The notes: generated by a model not told the origin, from the letters alone. A stretch of DNA of 64,000 bases from Serratia marcescens (GCF_001902635.1 NZ_MJAO01000003.1:186001-250000); one strand, 5' to 3'. Numbered from the stretch's first letter, positions 1 to 11,049 are shown. Program-made: numbers and translations.

Positions 1-229
1 GCTGGAGATCCACACCGACGCCATCACCGCAGGCGATAAAGTGCTGGTGGTGGACGATCTGCTGGCGACCGGCGGCACCATCGAAGCGACCACCAAACTG
101 ATCCGCCGTCTGGGCGGTGAAGTGAAAGACGCCGCGTTCATCATCAACCTGCCTGATCTGGGCGGGGAAACGCGTCTGAACAAGCTGGGCATCGATTGCT
201 ACTGCCTGGTGGACTTCGCCGGCCATTGA
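1..229 (+). CDS. apt: Adenine phosphoribosyltransferase, 3' end only
   Basis: This is the C-terminal 75 codons of a gene that begins before the window. It catalyses adenine + PRPP to AMP + PPi in cytosolic purine salvage. The PRPP-binding signature [11 protein letters not shown] is read in frame shortly after the window edge, and the end ([10 protein letters not shown]) is typical of enterobacterial Apt. The gene precedes dnaX, as in E. coli. The 92 bases to the next start hold no further gene. Confidence 0.93.
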   Translation, partial: LEIHTDAITAGDKVLVVDDLLATGGTIEATTKLIRRLGGEVKDAAFIINLPDLGGETRLNKLGIDCYCLVDFAGH

Positions 230-321
230 TGCGGCATCGCCCCATGGGCACAACGGCCTCGCGGATCGCCGCGGGGCTGTGTTAGCATGACCCTCCAGAT
301 TACTCGACTTTTCCGGTATTA

Positions 322-2280
322 ATGAGCTATCAGGTTCTCGCCCGTAAGTGGCGCCCTCAAACGTTCGCAGACGTGGTCGGCCAGGAACATGTCCTGACCG
401 CGCTGGCCAACGGCCTCTCGCTGGGGCGGATCCATCACGCCTATCTGTTCTCAGGCACGCGCGGCGTGGGGAAAACCACCATCGCGCGCCTGCTGGCCAA
501 AGGCCTGAACTGTGAAACCGGCATCACCGCCACGCCGTGCGGCCAATGCGACAACTGCCGCGAGATCGAGCAGGGGCGCTTCGTCGATCTGATCGAGATA
601 GACGCCGCTTCCCGAACCAAGGTGGAAGATACCCGCGATCTGCTGGATAACGTCCAGTACGCGCCGGCGCGCGGCCGCTTCAAGGTCTACCTGATCGATG
701 AAGTGCACATGCTCTCGCGTCACAGCTTTAACGCGTTGCTGAAGACGCTGGAAGAGCCGCCGTCGCACGTCAAATTCCTGTTGGCCACCACCGATCCGCA
801 AAAATTGCCGGTGACCATCCTTTCCCGCTGTCTGCAGTTCCACCTCAAAGCGCTGGACGTCGATCAGATCCGTCAGCAGCTGGAAACGGTGCTGACGGCG
901 GAGCAGATCACCAGCGATGCCCGCGCGCTGCAGCTGCTGGCGCGCGCCGCCGATGGCAGCATGCGCGACGCGCTGAGCCTGACCGATCAGGCGATCGCCA
1001 TGGGGCAGGGGCAGGTGACTGCCGCCACCGTCAGCCAGATGCTCGGCACGCTCGATGACGAACAGCCGCTGGCGATCCTCGAAGCGCTGGTCAGTGCCGA
1101 CGGCGAAAAGGTGATGGCACAGGTGGCGCAGGCCGCCTCGCGCGGCGTGGACTGGGAAAATCTGCTGGTGGAGACGCTGGCGTTGCTGCACCGCGTCGCG
1201 ATGGTGCAGCTGCTGCCTTCGATGCTCGACAACCACTACGCCGCCGTGGAACAACGGCTACGCGAGCTGGCGCGTACTCTGCCGCCGGCTGACGTGCAAC
1301 TCTATTACCAGACGCTGTTGGTGGGCCGCAAGGAGTTGGCCTATGCGCCGGATCGCCGCATGGGGGTTGAGATGACCCTGTTGCGCGCGCTGGCGTTTCA
1401 CCCGAAAGCGGTGATCCCTGAGCCGGTGGCACTGGTGCAGACCGCGCCGGCGCCGATGGCGCAGCCGCAGGCCGCCGCATCGCAACAGCCAGCGCCGTTT
1501 CAGGACGCGCCGCCGCCGCTAGGGCAACCGGCCGCACCGCAGCGACAATCATCGACCCCGTTACCGGATGCCACCGCCCAGCTGTTGAAAGCGCGGTCCC
1601 AGCTGCAACGGCAGCAGGGAGCATCCACACCAAAAAAGAATGAGCCGGCGGCGCCAGGAATAGCGCGGCCGGCAAACTCGGCGCTGGGGCGTTTGGCTTC
1701 CGTGACCGAGCGCAGCCAGCAACGCCTGGCGGAGAAGAAAGTGCCGGAAAAACCGGCCAAGCCGGAAGCCTATCGCTGGCGTGCGCAGACCGAGCCGGAA
1801 GCGGCGCCGGAGCCGCTGGCGACGCCGAAAGCGCTGCGCACGGCGTTGGAGCACGAGAAAACGCCGGAGTTGGCTGCCAAGCTGGTGGTGGAGTCGCTGG
1901 AGCGCGATGCCTGGGCGGCAGAAATCGATAAGCTGAAGATCCCGAAACTGGTGCAGCAGCTGGCGTTGAACGCCTTCAAGCAGCAGCCGGAAGCGGGCAA
2001 GATTTGCCTCCATCTGCGGTCTTCGCAGCGCCATCTGAATTCGCCTTCGGCGCAGAAGACGCTGGCAGAAGCGCTCGGTGAGCTGTATGGCAACCCGATC
2101 GAGCTGACCGTGGTGGAGGACGATAATCCGGCGGAACGCACCCCGCTGGAATGGCGACAAGCCATCTATGAAGAAAAACTGGCGCAGGCGCGCCAGTCCA
2201 TCGTTGCGGATACCCATATTCAGACGCTGTGCCGGTTCTTCGACGCAGATCTGGATGAAGAGAGTATTCGCCCCCTTTAA
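322..2280 (+). CDS. dnaX: DNA polymerase III subunits tau and gamma
   Basis: Clamp-loader ATPase and organiser of the replicative polymerase III holoenzyme. The full-length tau product is 652 aa. AAA+ features are clear: Walker A GTRGVGKT at residues 45-52, a zinc site of Cys64, Cys73, Cys76 and Cys79, Walker B LIDE near 124-127, and sensor SRC at 168-170. A Pro/Ala/Gln-rich linker (about 385-500) leads to the C-terminal tau-specific domains that bind DnaB and the alpha subunit. A frameshift signal inside codons 438-439 should also give a shorter gamma protein. ybaB and recR follow closely, as in E. coli. Confidence 0.97.
   Translation: MSYQVLARKWRPQTFADVVGQEHVLTALANGLSLGRIHHAYLFSGTRGVGKTTIARLLAKGLNCETGITATPCGQCDNCREIEQGRFVDLIEIDAASRTKVEDTRDLLDNVQYAPARGRFKVYLIDEVHMLSRHSFNALLKTLEEPPSHVKFLLATTDPQKLPVTILSRCLQFHLKALDVDQIRQQLETVLTAEQITSDARALQLLARAADGSMRDALSLTDQAIAMGQGQVTAATVSQMLGTLDDEQPLAILEALVSADGEKVMAQVAQAASRGVDWENLLVETLALLHRVAMVQLLPSMLDNHYAAVEQRLRELARTLPPADVQLYYQTLLVGRKELAYAPDRRMGVEMTLLRALAFHPKAVIPEPVALVQTAPAPMAQPQAAASQQPAPFQDAPPPLGQPAAPQRQSSTPLPDATAQLLKARSQLQRQQGASTPKKNEPAAPGIARPANSALGRLASVTERSQQRLAEKKVPEKPAKPEAYRWRAQTEPEAAPEPLATPKALRTALEHEKTPELAAKLVVESLERDAWAAEIDKLKIPKLVQQLALNAFKQQPEAGKICLHLRSSQRHLNSPSAQKTLAEALGELYGNPIELTVVEDDNPAERTPLEWRQAIYEEKLAQARQSIVADTHIQTLCRFFDADLDEESIRPL
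1616..1673 (+). promoter_or_regulatory. dnaX programmed -1 frameshift signal (gamma subunit)
   Basis: Three classical elements are present in order. A Shine-Dalgarno-like AGGGAGC lies at 1616-1622. The slippery heptamer A AAA AAG lies at 1632-1638. A GC-rich hairpin covers 1644-1673 (GCCGGC pairs with GCCGGC, then GCGC with GCGC across one G-G mismatch). After a -1 slip the next codons are GAA (1638-1640) and TGA (1641-1643). The shifted product is therefore 440 aa ending Lys-Lys-Glu, matching how E. coli makes gamma. The sequence was read directly; the function is known from E. coli. Confidence 0.93.
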
Positions 2281-2306
2281 ACGCTGCGCGACGTGCGCGG
2301 CCCTAG

Positions 2307-2650
<344 letters not shown>

Positions 2651-2651
<1 letters not shown>

Positions 2652-3256
2652 TGCAAACCAGCCCGCTCCTTGAATCCCTGATGGAGGCGTTGCGCTGCCT
2701 GCCGGGCGTCGGCCCGAAATCGGCGCAGCGCATGGCGTTTCAGCTGCTGCAGCGCGATCGCAGCGGCGGTATGCGTCTGGCGCAGGCGTTGACGCGCGCG
2801 ATGTCGGAAATCGGCCACTGCGCCGACTGCCGTACCTTCACCGAGCAGGACGTCTGCACCATCTGCACTAATCCGCGCCGTCAGCAAAACGGCCAGATTT
2901 GCGTGGTGGAAAGCCCGGCGGACATCCACGCCATCGAGCAGACCGGCCAATTCGCCGGGCGCTACTTTGTGCTGATGGGCCATCTGTCGCCGCTGGACGG
3001 CATCGGGCCGGGCGATATCGGTCTGGATCGCCTGGAGCAACGGCTGGAAAAGGAAAGCATCACCGAAGTGATCCTCGCCACCAACCCGACGGTGGAAGGG
3101 GAGGCGACCGCCAACTACATCGCCGAGATGTGCGGCCAGTATGGCGTGCTTGCCAGCCGCATCGCCCACGGCGTGCCGGTGGGCGGCGAGCTGGAGATGG
3201 TTGACGGCACCACGCTGTCGCACTCGCTGGCCGGGCGTCACGCCATCAAGTTCTGA
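2651..3256 (+). CDS. recR: Recombination mediator RecR
   Basis: RecFOR-pathway protein of 201 aa that helps load RecA at single-strand gaps. Domains are visible in order: a helix-hairpin-helix segment ([17 protein letters not shown]), a four-cysteine zinc finger (CADC...CTIC), and a Toprim segment beginning [14 protein letters not shown]. The start overlaps the ybaB stop by one base. A strong intrinsic terminator follows at once and closes the dnaX-ybaB-recR unit. Confidence 0.96.
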
Positions 3257-3264
3257 TGTTTTCC

Positions 3265-3294
3265 CAGCGGGGCTGCCTGGCCCCGCTGTTTTTT
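3265..3294 (+). terminator. Intrinsic terminator after recR
   Basis: An 8-bp perfect stem (CAGCGGGG with CCCCGCTG, 8-nt loop) is followed by six T residues, nine bases after the recR stop. Confidence 0.9.
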
Positions 3295-3316
3295 GCCAAA
3301 AATTTCCCGCCGTCCG

Positions 3317-3345
3317 CTTGAAAAACAATACCCTGACCCTCATCT
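3317..3345 (+). promoter_or_regulatory. Probable sigma-32 promoter of htpG
   Basis: CTTGAAA at 3317-3323 is followed 13-15 bases later by CCCTCATCT. This fits the heat-shock consensus (CTTGAA, 13-15 bp, CCCCATnT) and the arrangement in front of E. coli htpG. The -10 is not perfect, so the call rests on motif, spacing and the identity of the gene. Confidence 0.55.
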
Positions 3346-3392
3346 GATCCTCATTGTTCGATTTTGGTAGCCATTGTCTTTTGAGGTAATCA

Positions 3393-5264
3393 ATGAGTAT
3401 GAAAGGTCAAGAAACCCGCGGGTTCCAGTCTGAAGTAAAACAGCTGCTTCATTTGATGATCCATTCGCTGTACTCCAACAAAGAAATTTTCCTGCGCGAG
3501 CTGATTTCTAACGCCTCTGACGCCGCCGACAAGCTGCGCTTCCGCGCCCTGTCTGCACCAGAGCTGTACGCCGGCGACGGCGAGCTGCGCGTACGGTTGT
3601 CCTTCGATAAAGAGCAGCGCACTCTGACCATCGCCGACAACGGCATCGGCATGCGCCGCGAAGAAGTGATCGAAAACCTCGGCACCATCGCCAAGTCAGG
3701 CACCAAAGCGTTCCTGGAATCCATCGGTTCCGACCAGGCGAAAGACAGCCAGCTGATCGGCCAGTTCGGCGTCGGTTTCTACTCGGCGTTCATCGTGGCG
3801 GACAAAGTGACCGTGCGCACCCGCGCCGCCGGCGCCGCCGATGACGAAGGCGTGTTCTGGGAATCCGCCGGTGAAGGCGACTACACCATCGCCGACATCA
3901 CCAAAGAGACCCGCGGCACCGAAATCACCCTGCATCTGCGCGAAGGCGAAGATGAGTACCTCGACGCCTGGCGCCTGCGCTCGGTGATCGGCAAATATTC
4001 CGATCACATCGCATTGCCGGTGGAGATCGAAAGCAAGAACGAAGAAGACGACACCGTCACCTGGGAGAAGATCAACAAGGCGCAGGCCCTGTGGACCCGC
4101 AGCAAGGCTGACGTGACCGACGAAGAGTACAAAGAGTTCTACAAACATATCGCCCACGACTTCACCGACCCGCTGAGCTGGAGTCACAACCGGGTGGAAG
4201 GCAAGCAGGAGTACACCAGCCTGCTGTATATCCCGGCGCAGGCGCCGTGGGACATGTGGAACCGCGATCACAAACACGGCCTGAAGCTGTACGTGCAGCG
4301 CGTGTTCATCATGGACGACGCCGAGCAGTTCATGCCGAACTACCTGCGCTTCGTGCGTGGCCTGATCGATTCCAACGATCTGCCGCTGAACGTGTCGCGC
4401 GAGATCCTGCAAGACAGCCGCGTGACGCAAAACCTGCGCGGCGCGCTGACCAAACGCGTGCTGCAGATGCTGGATAAGCTGGCCAAAGACGACGCCGAAG
4501 GCTACCAGAAATTCTGGCAGCAGTTCGGTCTGGTACTGAAAGAGGGCCCGGCGGAAGACAACGGCAATCAGGAAGCGATCGCCAAACTGCTGCGCTTTGC
4601 CTCCACGCATGGCGACAGCTCGGCACAAACCGTGTCGTTGGAAGAGTACGTCGGCCGAATGGCGGAAGGGCAGGAGAAGATTTACTACATCACCGCCGAC
4701 AGCTATGCCGCCGCCAAGAGCAGCCCGCACCTGGAGTTGTTCCGCAAGAAAGGCATCGAAGTGCTGTTGTTGTCCGATCGCATCGACGAGTGGATGATGA
4801 GCTACCTCACCGAGTTCGACGGCAAGCCGTTCCAATCGGTCAGCAAAGCGGATGAAACGCTGGATAAGCTGGCGGACGAAACCGAAGAGCAGAAGGCCGC
4901 CGAGAAGCAGCTGGAGCCGTTCATCGATCGCGTGAAAACCCTGCTGGGCGAGCGCGTGAAGGATGTGCGTCTGACGCACCGTCTGACCGATACGCCGGCG
5001 ATTGTGGTGACCGACGCTGACGAAATGAGCACCCAGATGGCCAAGCTGTTCGCCGCCGCCGGCCAGCAGGCGCCGGAAGTGAAGTACATTTTCGAGCTTA
5101 ATCCGGCGCATGCGCTGGTCAAACGCGCATCCGACGTGGGCGATAACGAACATTTCGCCGAATGGATCGACCTGTTATTGGATCAGGCGCTGCTGGCTGA
5201 ACGCGGCACGCTGGAGGATCCAAACCTGTTCATCCGTCGCATGAATAAGTTGCTGTCCGCCTAA
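3393..5264 (+). CDS. htpG: Chaperone protein HtpG (Hsp90)
   Basis: ATP-dependent cytosolic Hsp90 chaperone of 623 aa, about the normal bacterial length. The N-terminal GHKL ATPase motifs are all present: [18 protein letters not shown], the DNGIGM loop, GTIAKSG, and [11 protein letters not shown]. They are followed by the middle domain with its catalytic arginine region ([10 protein letters not shown]) and the C-terminal dimerisation domain. The start has the RBS TGAGG just upstream. The gene is single, with its own heat-shock-type promoter and a terminator after it. Confidence 0.97.
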   Translation: MSMKGQETRGFQSEVKQLLHLMIHSLYSNKEIFLRELISNASDAADKLRFRALSAPELYAGDGELRVRLSFDKEQRTLTIADNGIGMRREEVIENLGTIAKSGTKAFLESIGSDQAKDSQLIGQFGVGFYSAFIVADKVTVRTRAAGAADDEGVFWESAGEGDYTIADITKETRGTEITLHLREGEDEYLDAWRLRSVIGKYSDHIALPVEIESKNEEDDTVTWEKINKAQALWTRSKADVTDEEYKEFYKHIAHDFTDPLSWSHNRVEGKQEYTSLLYIPAQAPWDMWNRDHKHGLKLYVQRVFIMDDAEQFMPNYLRFVRGLIDSNDLPLNVSREILQDSRVTQNLRGALTKRVLQMLDKLAKDDAEGYQKFWQQFGLVLKEGPAEDNGNQEAIAKLLRFASTHGDSSAQTVSLEEYVGRMAEGQEKIYYITADSYAAAKSSPHLELFRKKGIEVLLLSDRIDEWMMSYLTEFDGKPFQSVSKADETLDKLADETEEQKAAEKQLEPFIDRVKTLLGERVKDVRLTHRLTDTPAIVVTDADEMSTQMAKLFAAAGQQAPEVKYIFELNPAHALVKRASDVGDNEHFAEWIDLLLDQALLAERGTLEDPNLFIRRMNKLLSA

Positions 5265-5276
5265 AGCTGAAGATAT

Positions 5277-5316
5277 GCGCCCTTAACGGCACCGTTAGGG
5301 GCGCAATTTCGATTTT
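5277..5316 (+). terminator. Intrinsic terminator after htpG
   Basis: A 13-bp stem with one G-T pair (5277-5289 with 5292-5304) is followed by a T-rich run ending in TTTTT. Confidence 0.8.
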
Positions 5317-5439
5317 TCCCCGCATTTTCTCGCCTTTTGCTCATCCGTTTTTTTGCACATTCCGCAATCGATTTCCTTCGCGCGCCTTGAGCCTGCCCCC
5401 CCTGAAATGGTATCGTTGAGCGTTTTCGCAATTTTATAA

Positions 5440-6111
<672 letters not shown>

Positions 6112-6130
6112 TCGCGTAACGCTGTGCATG

Positions 6131-6160
6131 ACGCCGGGCCTCAAGCCCGGCGTTTTTTTT
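6131..6160 (+). terminator. Intrinsic terminator after adk
   Basis: A 9-bp stem (ACGCCGGGC with GCCCGGCGT, 5-nt loop) is followed by eight T residues. Confidence 0.92.
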
Positions 6161-6275
6161 GCCGTTTTCCCGCCAAATTGTGATCGCAGCGGCTTGTTGC
6201 GGCCGTGACCGTTAATCGCCTGCGCCAAATGGCGTATAACAGGCCTGCGTTTTAACCCTCAGCAGGGAGCCGGGC

Positions 6276-7409
6276 ATGTTCAGACAAACCAATCTTCTGG
6301 CGGAAGCCACCGCACGCCAGATCGTCCAGCGGGCGATGGGCATCATCAGCCATTCCGTCAACGTGATGGACAGCAACGGCGTGATCATCGCCTCCGGCAA
6401 CCCGCAGCGTCTGTTCCAGCGCCATGAGGGCGCCGTGCTGGCGCTGGCGGAGAATCGGGTGGTGGAAATCGATCGTGCCACCGCCGAGCACCTGAAGGGC
6501 GTGCGGCCCGGCATCAATCTGCCGTTCAGCTTTCGCAATCAGCGGGTGGGAGTGATCGGCATCTCCGGCGAACCGGCCGAGGTGCGCGCCTACGCCGAGC
6601 TGGTGAAAATGGCGGCGGAGATGATGGTGGAGCAGGCGGCGCTGCTGGATCAGCACCAGTGGGAAAAACGCTACCGGGAAGAGCTGGCGAACCAGCTGCT
6701 GCAGCCGCAGCCGAACACGGCATCGCTCGAGGCGATGGCGGCGTATCTGGGATTGGATCTGCGCCAGGCGCGCATCGTGTGGATCGTCGAACTGCAAGAG
6801 GCGCAGCCGCATCTGCTGCGCGAGCTGCTGGCGGAGCTGGAGGCCACCCAGCGCGACGCGTTGATCGCCATTACCGGCTTCAATGAAATGACCCTGCTGC
6901 GCCCGGCCTGTATGGCGCAGGGCGAGTGGAGCCTGAAGCTGGAGCGTCAACAGGCGCAGCGCTTGCAAAACCAGCTCAAACACCGCTTCCGGGTGCGGCT
7001 GATCGTCGGCGGCTTTTATGACGATCCGCAAAGCGCCTACCGCTCCAGCCTGACGGCGCGCGCCACCCAGGCGATGGCGCTGCGCCTCAAGCTGCGTCAC
7101 GCCACGCTGTTTTACCACGACTACCCGCTGCCTTCGCTGTTGTGCGATCTGGGGGAGGACTGGCGCGCGCAGGAGCTGGGGCATCCCTGGCGGACGCTGG
7201 GCGAGCAGGATGAAAAAGGCGTGCTGCGCGGCACGCTGCGCCACTATTTTTCGCAGAATTGTGATCAGACGCAGACCGCCGCGCAGCTGCATATTCACGT
7301 CAATACCCTGCGCTATCGCCTGCAGCGCATCGAAGCGATAACCGGCATGAAAATCAATCAATTAACCGACGCTCTGCGGTTGTATATCGGCATGCTGATG
7401 CACGACTGA
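6276..7409 (+). CDS. CdaR-type sugar-diacid transcriptional regulator
   Basis: 377-aa activator of the CdaR/SdaR type. The N-terminal putative sugar-diacid recognition domain starts LLAEATARQIVQRAMGIISHSVNVMD. The C-terminus carries a PucR-type helix-turn-helix (TAAQLHIHVNTLRYRLQRIE). In E. coli, CdaR activates galactarate, glucarate and glycerate genes. Here it sits directly upstream of a GntP-type permease and a glycerate kinase, its likely targets. RBS GGGAG precedes the ATG. E. coli has no such gene between adk and hemH. Family assignment is firm; the effector (perhaps D-glycerate) is inferred. Confidence 0.88.
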   Translation: MFRQTNLLAEATARQIVQRAMGIISHSVNVMDSNGVIIASGNPQRLFQRHEGAVLALAENRVVEIDRATAEHLKGVRPGINLPFSFRNQRVGVIGISGEPAEVRAYAELVKMAAEMMVEQAALLDQHQWEKRYREELANQLLQPQPNTASLEAMAAYLGLDLRQARIVWIVELQEAQPHLLRELLAELEATQRDALIAITGFNEMTLLRPACMAQGEWSLKLERQQAQRLQNQLKHRFRVRLIVGGFYDDPQSAYRSSLTARATQAMALRLKLRHATLFYHDYPLPSLLCDLGEDWRAQELGHPWRTLGEQDEKGVLRGTLRHYFSQNCDQTQTAAQLHIHVNTLRYRLQRIEAITGMKINQLTDALRLYIGMLMHD

Positions 7410-7432
7410 GTTGTGCCAACCCACAAATTTCG

Positions 7433-7455
7433 CGCCGTTCTCCCGGCGATTTTTT
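7433..7455 (+). terminator. Short terminator after the CdaR-type gene
   Basis: A 5-bp GC stem (CGCCG with CGGCG, 6-nt loop) is followed by A and six T residues. It is short, so termination may be partial and allow some read-through into the permease gene. Confidence 0.6.
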
Positions 7456-7528
7456 GTTGTTTCCCCTCAGGCCAATGCCGGGTGTGCGGGATATGTTGGC
7501 CTGCACATCAACCACGGAGAAAACAACA

Positions 7529-8794
7529 ATGACAACCGTATCCACTCTGGGGGCGCTGGTGGCGTTAGCCGTCGCCATCGTCCTGATTTTACGCAAGGTG
7601 CCACCGGCTTACGGCATGATCGCCGGCGCGTTGGCGGGCGGGCTGTGCGGCGGCGCCGACCTGGTGCAGACCGTGACGCTGATGATCGGCGGGGCGCAGG
7701 GCATCACCAACGCCGTGATGCGCATTCTGGCGGCGGGGGTGCTGGCCGGGGTGCTGATCGAATCCGGCGCGGCGCACACCATCGCCGAAACCATCGTGCG
7801 CAAGGTGGGCGAAACCCGCGCGCTGCTGGCGCTGGCGGTGGCTACACTGATCCTGACGGCGGTGGGGGTATTTATCGACGTGGCGGTGATCACCGTCGCG
7901 CCGATCGCACTGTCGATCGCCCAGAAGGCCGGCATTTCACGTGCGGCGATCTTGCTGGCGATGGTCGGCGGCGGCAAGGCCGGCAACGTGATGTCGCCCA
8001 ACCCGAACACCATCGCGGCGGCGGATAACTTCCACGTGCCGCTCACCTCGGTGATGATGGCCGGCATCGTGCCGGGGCTGTGCGGCCTGGTGGTGGCCTA
8101 TCTGCTGGCGCGTCGCCTGAGCGATAAAGGCGGCAAAGTGATGGCCGAAGAGCTGACCCAACATGCCGAAGGGGCGCGACCGGGCTTCGCTGCGGCGATC
8201 AGCGCGCCGCTGGTGGCGATCCTGCTGCTGTCGCTGCGGCCGATCGCCGGTATCGCCGTCGATCCGCTGATCGCGTTGCCGGCCGGCGGGTTGGCGGGCG
8301 CGCTGCTGATGGGGCGCATCCGCCAGTGCAATCAGTTTATGGTCTCCGGCCTGTCGCGCATGGCGCCGGTGGCGATCATGTTGCTCGGCACCGGCACGCT
8401 GGCGGGCATTATCGCCAACTCGGCGCTGAAGGATGTCTTGATTAGCGGCTTAACGCACACCGGGCTGCCGGCCTGGCTGTTGGCGCCGCTGTCCGGTGCG
8501 CTGATGTCGATGGCGACTGCGTCGACCACCGCCGGCACCGCCGTGGCTTCCGGGGTGTTCAGCTCTACGCTGCTCGAGCTGGGCGTGAGCGGGTTGGCCG
8601 GCGCGGCGATGATCCATGCGGGCGCCACGGTGCTGGATCACCTGCCGCACGGCAGCTTCTTCCACGCCACCGGCGGCAGCGTCAATATGGCGGTGCACGA
8701 GCGGCTGAAGCTGCTGCCGTATGAAACGCTGGTGGGATTCACCATCGCGGCAATCTCGGCGCTGATGTTTGGCGTATTTAACCTGGCGGGATAA
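7529..8794 (+). CDS. GntP-family permease, probably for glycerate or a related hydroxy acid
   Basis: Inner-membrane carrier of 421 aa in the gluconate:H+ symporter (GntP) family. It has about a dozen hydrophobic segments and the conserved GGGKAGNVMSPNPNT stretch. The start was set at 7529 because GGAG lies about 10 bases upstream; longer in-frame starts lack a good RBS and would add a non-membrane leader. The gene lies between a CdaR-type regulator and a glycerate 2-kinase, with a 9-base gap to the kinase. Substrate is inferred from that context only. Confidence 0.85.
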   Translation: MTTVSTLGALVALAVAIVLILRKVPPAYGMIAGALAGGLCGGADLVQTVTLMIGGAQGITNAVMRILAAGVLAGVLIESGAAHTIAETIVRKVGETRALLALAVATLILTAVGVFIDVAVITVAPIALSIAQKAGISRAAILLAMVGGGKAGNVMSPNPNTIAAADNFHVPLTSVMMAGIVPGLCGLVVAYLLARRLSDKGGKVMAEELTQHAEGARPGFAAAISAPLVAILLLSLRPIAGIAVDPLIALPAGGLAGALLMGRIRQCNQFMVSGLSRMAPVAIMLLGTGTLAGIIANSALKDVLISGLTHTGLPAWLLAPLSGALMSMATASTTAGTAVASGVFSSTLLELGVSGLAGAAMIHAGATVLDHLPHGSFFHATGGSVNMAVHERLKLLPYETLVGFTIAAISALMFGVFNLAG

Positions 8795-8803
8795 GGAACA
8801 GTG

Positions 8804-9967
8804 ATGAAAACGCTGAAAAAAGTGGTTATTGCCCCGGATTCTTTCAAAGAGAGCCTGAGCGCGCTCGGCGTCGCCGACGCCATCGAGCGGGGATTCCGCC
8901 AAATTTATCCGCAGGCGCACTACGTGAAGCTGCCGATGGCGGATGGCGGCGAAGGCACGGTGGAGTCGATGGTGGCGGCCACCGGCGGCGAGATCGTCCC
9001 GGTGACGGTCACCGGGCCGCTGGGGGAGCCGGTGCAGGGGTTCTATGGCCTGCTGGGCGACGGCGAAACCGCGGTGATTGAAATGGCCGCCGCCTCAGGG
9101 CTGCACCTGGCGCCGCCCGGCCGGCGCGATCCGCGCATCACCACCAGTTACGGCACCGGCGAATTGATGCTGGCGGCGTTGGAACGCGGCGTGAAGGCGA
9201 TCATTCTCGGCATCGGTGGCAGTGCCACCAACGACGGCGGCGCCGGGATGATGCAGGCGCTGGGCGTGAAGTTGCTGGATAAGGATCGCCGGCCGCTGCC
9301 GGTGGGCGGGGCGGCCCTGGCGCAGCTGGCGCATCTCGATCTCGCCGGGCTGGATGCGCGTTGGCAACGGGTGAGCGTAACCGCCGCCTGCGACGTTGAT
9401 AACCCGCTGTGCGGCGAAAAGGGCGCCTCGGCGGTGTTCGGGCCGCAGAAGGGGGCGACGCCGGAGATGGTGGCGCAGCTCGATGCGGCGCTGCATCACT
9501 ATGGCGAGCTGCTGGAACGGGAAACCGGCCGCGCCGTGCTCACCCAGCAGGGCGCGGGTGCGGCGGGCGGCATGGGGGCGGCGCTGCTCGGCATGCTCAG
9601 CGCGCGCTTGCGGCCGGGCATCGAGATCGTCACCGAAACCCTGCGCCTGGATGAGGCGGTGCGCGATGCCGATCTGGTGATCACCGGCGAAGGGCGGCTG
9701 GACAGCCAGTCGATCCACGGCAAAACCCCGATCGGCGTGGCGCGGGTAGCCAAACGTTACGGCGTGCCGGTGATCGCCATCGCCGGCAGCCTGACGCCGG
9801 ATTACCAGGTGGTGCATCAACACGGCATCGATGCGGCGTTTTCGGTGCTCGACCGCATCGTGACGCTGGAAGAAGCGCTGGCGGATGCCGATCGCAATCT
9901 GCAGGTGACGGCGCGCAACGTGGCGGCGGTGTGGCGACTGGCGCAAAGGGAAGGCCCACAGGCGTAG
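8804..9967 (+). CDS. Glycerate 2-kinase (first copy)
   Basis: Phosphorylates D-glycerate to 2-phosphoglycerate with ATP. At 387 aa it fits the GarK/GlxK family. Motifs include [13 protein letters not shown] at the N-terminus, [30 protein letters not shown] and ITGEGRLDSQS. ATG 8804 was preferred over GTG 8801 because AAGGAAC lies at better distance. It is the last gene of the CdaR-permease-kinase set. A second family member (56886-58028) belongs to the glyoxylate operon, so the two likely serve different glycerate sources. Confidence 0.93.
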   Translation: MKTLKKVVIAPDSFKESLSALGVADAIERGFRQIYPQAHYVKLPMADGGEGTVESMVAATGGEIVPVTVTGPLGEPVQGFYGLLGDGETAVIEMAAASGLHLAPPGRRDPRITTSYGTGELMLAALERGVKAIILGIGGSATNDGGAGMMQALGVKLLDKDRRPLPVGGAALAQLAHLDLAGLDARWQRVSVTAACDVDNPLCGEKGASAVFGPQKGATPEMVAQLDAALHHYGELLERETGRAVLTQQGAGAAGGMGAALLGMLSARLRPGIEIVTETLRLDEAVRDADLVITGEGRLDSQSIHGKTPIGVARVAKRYGVPVIAIAGSLTPDYQVVHQHGIDAAFSVLDRIVTLEEALADADRNLQVTARNVAAVWRLAQREGPQA

Positions 9968-9984
9968 CCTGTTGCTGTTATCGG

Positions 9985-10012
9985 TTTCGACGCAGGACTT
10001 TTCCGTTACAAT
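9985..10012 (+). promoter_or_regulatory. Possible sigma-70 promoter of hemH
   Basis: TACAAT at 10007-10012 (5 of 6 consensus bases) has a weak -35 (TTTCGA) 16 bases upstream. It lies about 75 bases before the hemH start. Confidence 0.4.
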
Positions 10013-10086
10013 AGCCGGCATTAATGGCTGCTGACATCCCGACCCAGAATGGAATGCCGGCCGGAAAGGAAATGAGGGGAACTGAG

Positions 10087-11049
10087 ATGAAGCAAGAGAA
10101 ACACGGCGTATTGCTGGTGAACCTGGGCACGCCAGATGCGCCGACCTCGTCGGCGGTCAAACGCTATCTGAAGGAATTCCTCAGTGACGATCGCGTGGTC
10201 GACACGGCGCCGCTGATCTGGTGGCCGATCCTCAACGGCGCGATCTTGCCGATCCGTTCGCCGCGCGTGGCGAAGCTGTATCAGTCGGTATGGATGGAGG
10301 AGGGCTCGCCGCTGCTGGTGTACAGCCGCCGCCAACAGCGGGCGCTGGCGGCGCGTATGCCGCACACACCGGTGGAGCTGGGCATGAGTTATGGTTCGCC
10401 GAGCCTGGCGGAAGCCATCGATAAACTGCTGGCGCAGGGCGTGACCAACCTAGTGGTGCTGCCGCTCTATCCGCAATATTCCTGTTCTACCAGCGCAGCG
10501 GTGTGGGATGGCGTAGCACGGGTGCTGAAAGGCTATCGCCGCTTGCCTTCGGTGGCTTTCATTCGCGATTACGCCGAACATCCGGCTTATATCGCCGCGC
10601 TGCAGCAAAGCGTGGAGCGTTCGTTCGCCGAACATGGCCAGCCGGACCGGCTGGTGCTGTCGTTCCACGGCATCCCCAAACGCTACGCGCGGCTGGGCGA
10701 TGACTACCCGCAGCGCTGCGAAGATACGCTGCGCGCGCTGAGCGCCAGGTTGCCGCTGGCGCCGGACCGGGTAATGATGACGTACCAATCGCGCTTCGGC
10801 CGCGAGCCGTGGCTGACGCCATACACCGATGAAACCCTGAAAGGGCTGCCGGCGCAGGGCGTGAAGCACATTCAGCTGATCTGCCCCGGTTTCTCGGCGG
10901 ACTGTCTGGAAACGCTGGAAGAGATCAAAGAGCAGAACCGCGAGATCTTCCTCAAAGCCGGCGGCGAGAAGTTTGAGTACATCTCCGCGCTGAACGACGA
11001 GCCGGCGCATATCGATATGATGCAGCAGCTGGTGGCGCAGCGCCTCTAA
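10087..11049 (+). CDS. hemH: Ferrochelatase
   Basis: Inserts Fe(II) into protoporphyrin IX, the last step of haem synthesis, at the inner membrane face. It is 320 aa, the E. coli length, when started at ATG 10087, which has GAGGGG upstream. An in-frame start at 10024 would add a 21-residue extension with no family counterpart. Motifs are [14 protein letters not shown] at the N-terminus and SFHGIPKRY containing the metal-site His194. The E. coli gene aes, which follows hemH there, is absent. Confidence 0.96.
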   Translation: MKQEKHGVLLVNLGTPDAPTSSAVKRYLKEFLSDDRVVDTAPLIWWPILNGAILPIRSPRVAKLYQSVWMEEGSPLLVYSRRQQRALAARMPHTPVELGMSYGSPSLAEAIDKLLAQGVTNLVVLPLYPQYSCSTSAAVWDGVARVLKGYRRLPSVAFIRDYAEHPAYIAALQQSVERSFAEHGQPDRLVLSFHGIPKRYARLGDDYPQRCEDTLRALSARLPLAPDRVMMTYQSRFGREPWLTPYTDETLKGLPAQGVKHIQLICPGFSADCLETLEEIKEQNREIFLKAGGEKFEYISALNDEPAHIDMMQQLVAQRL

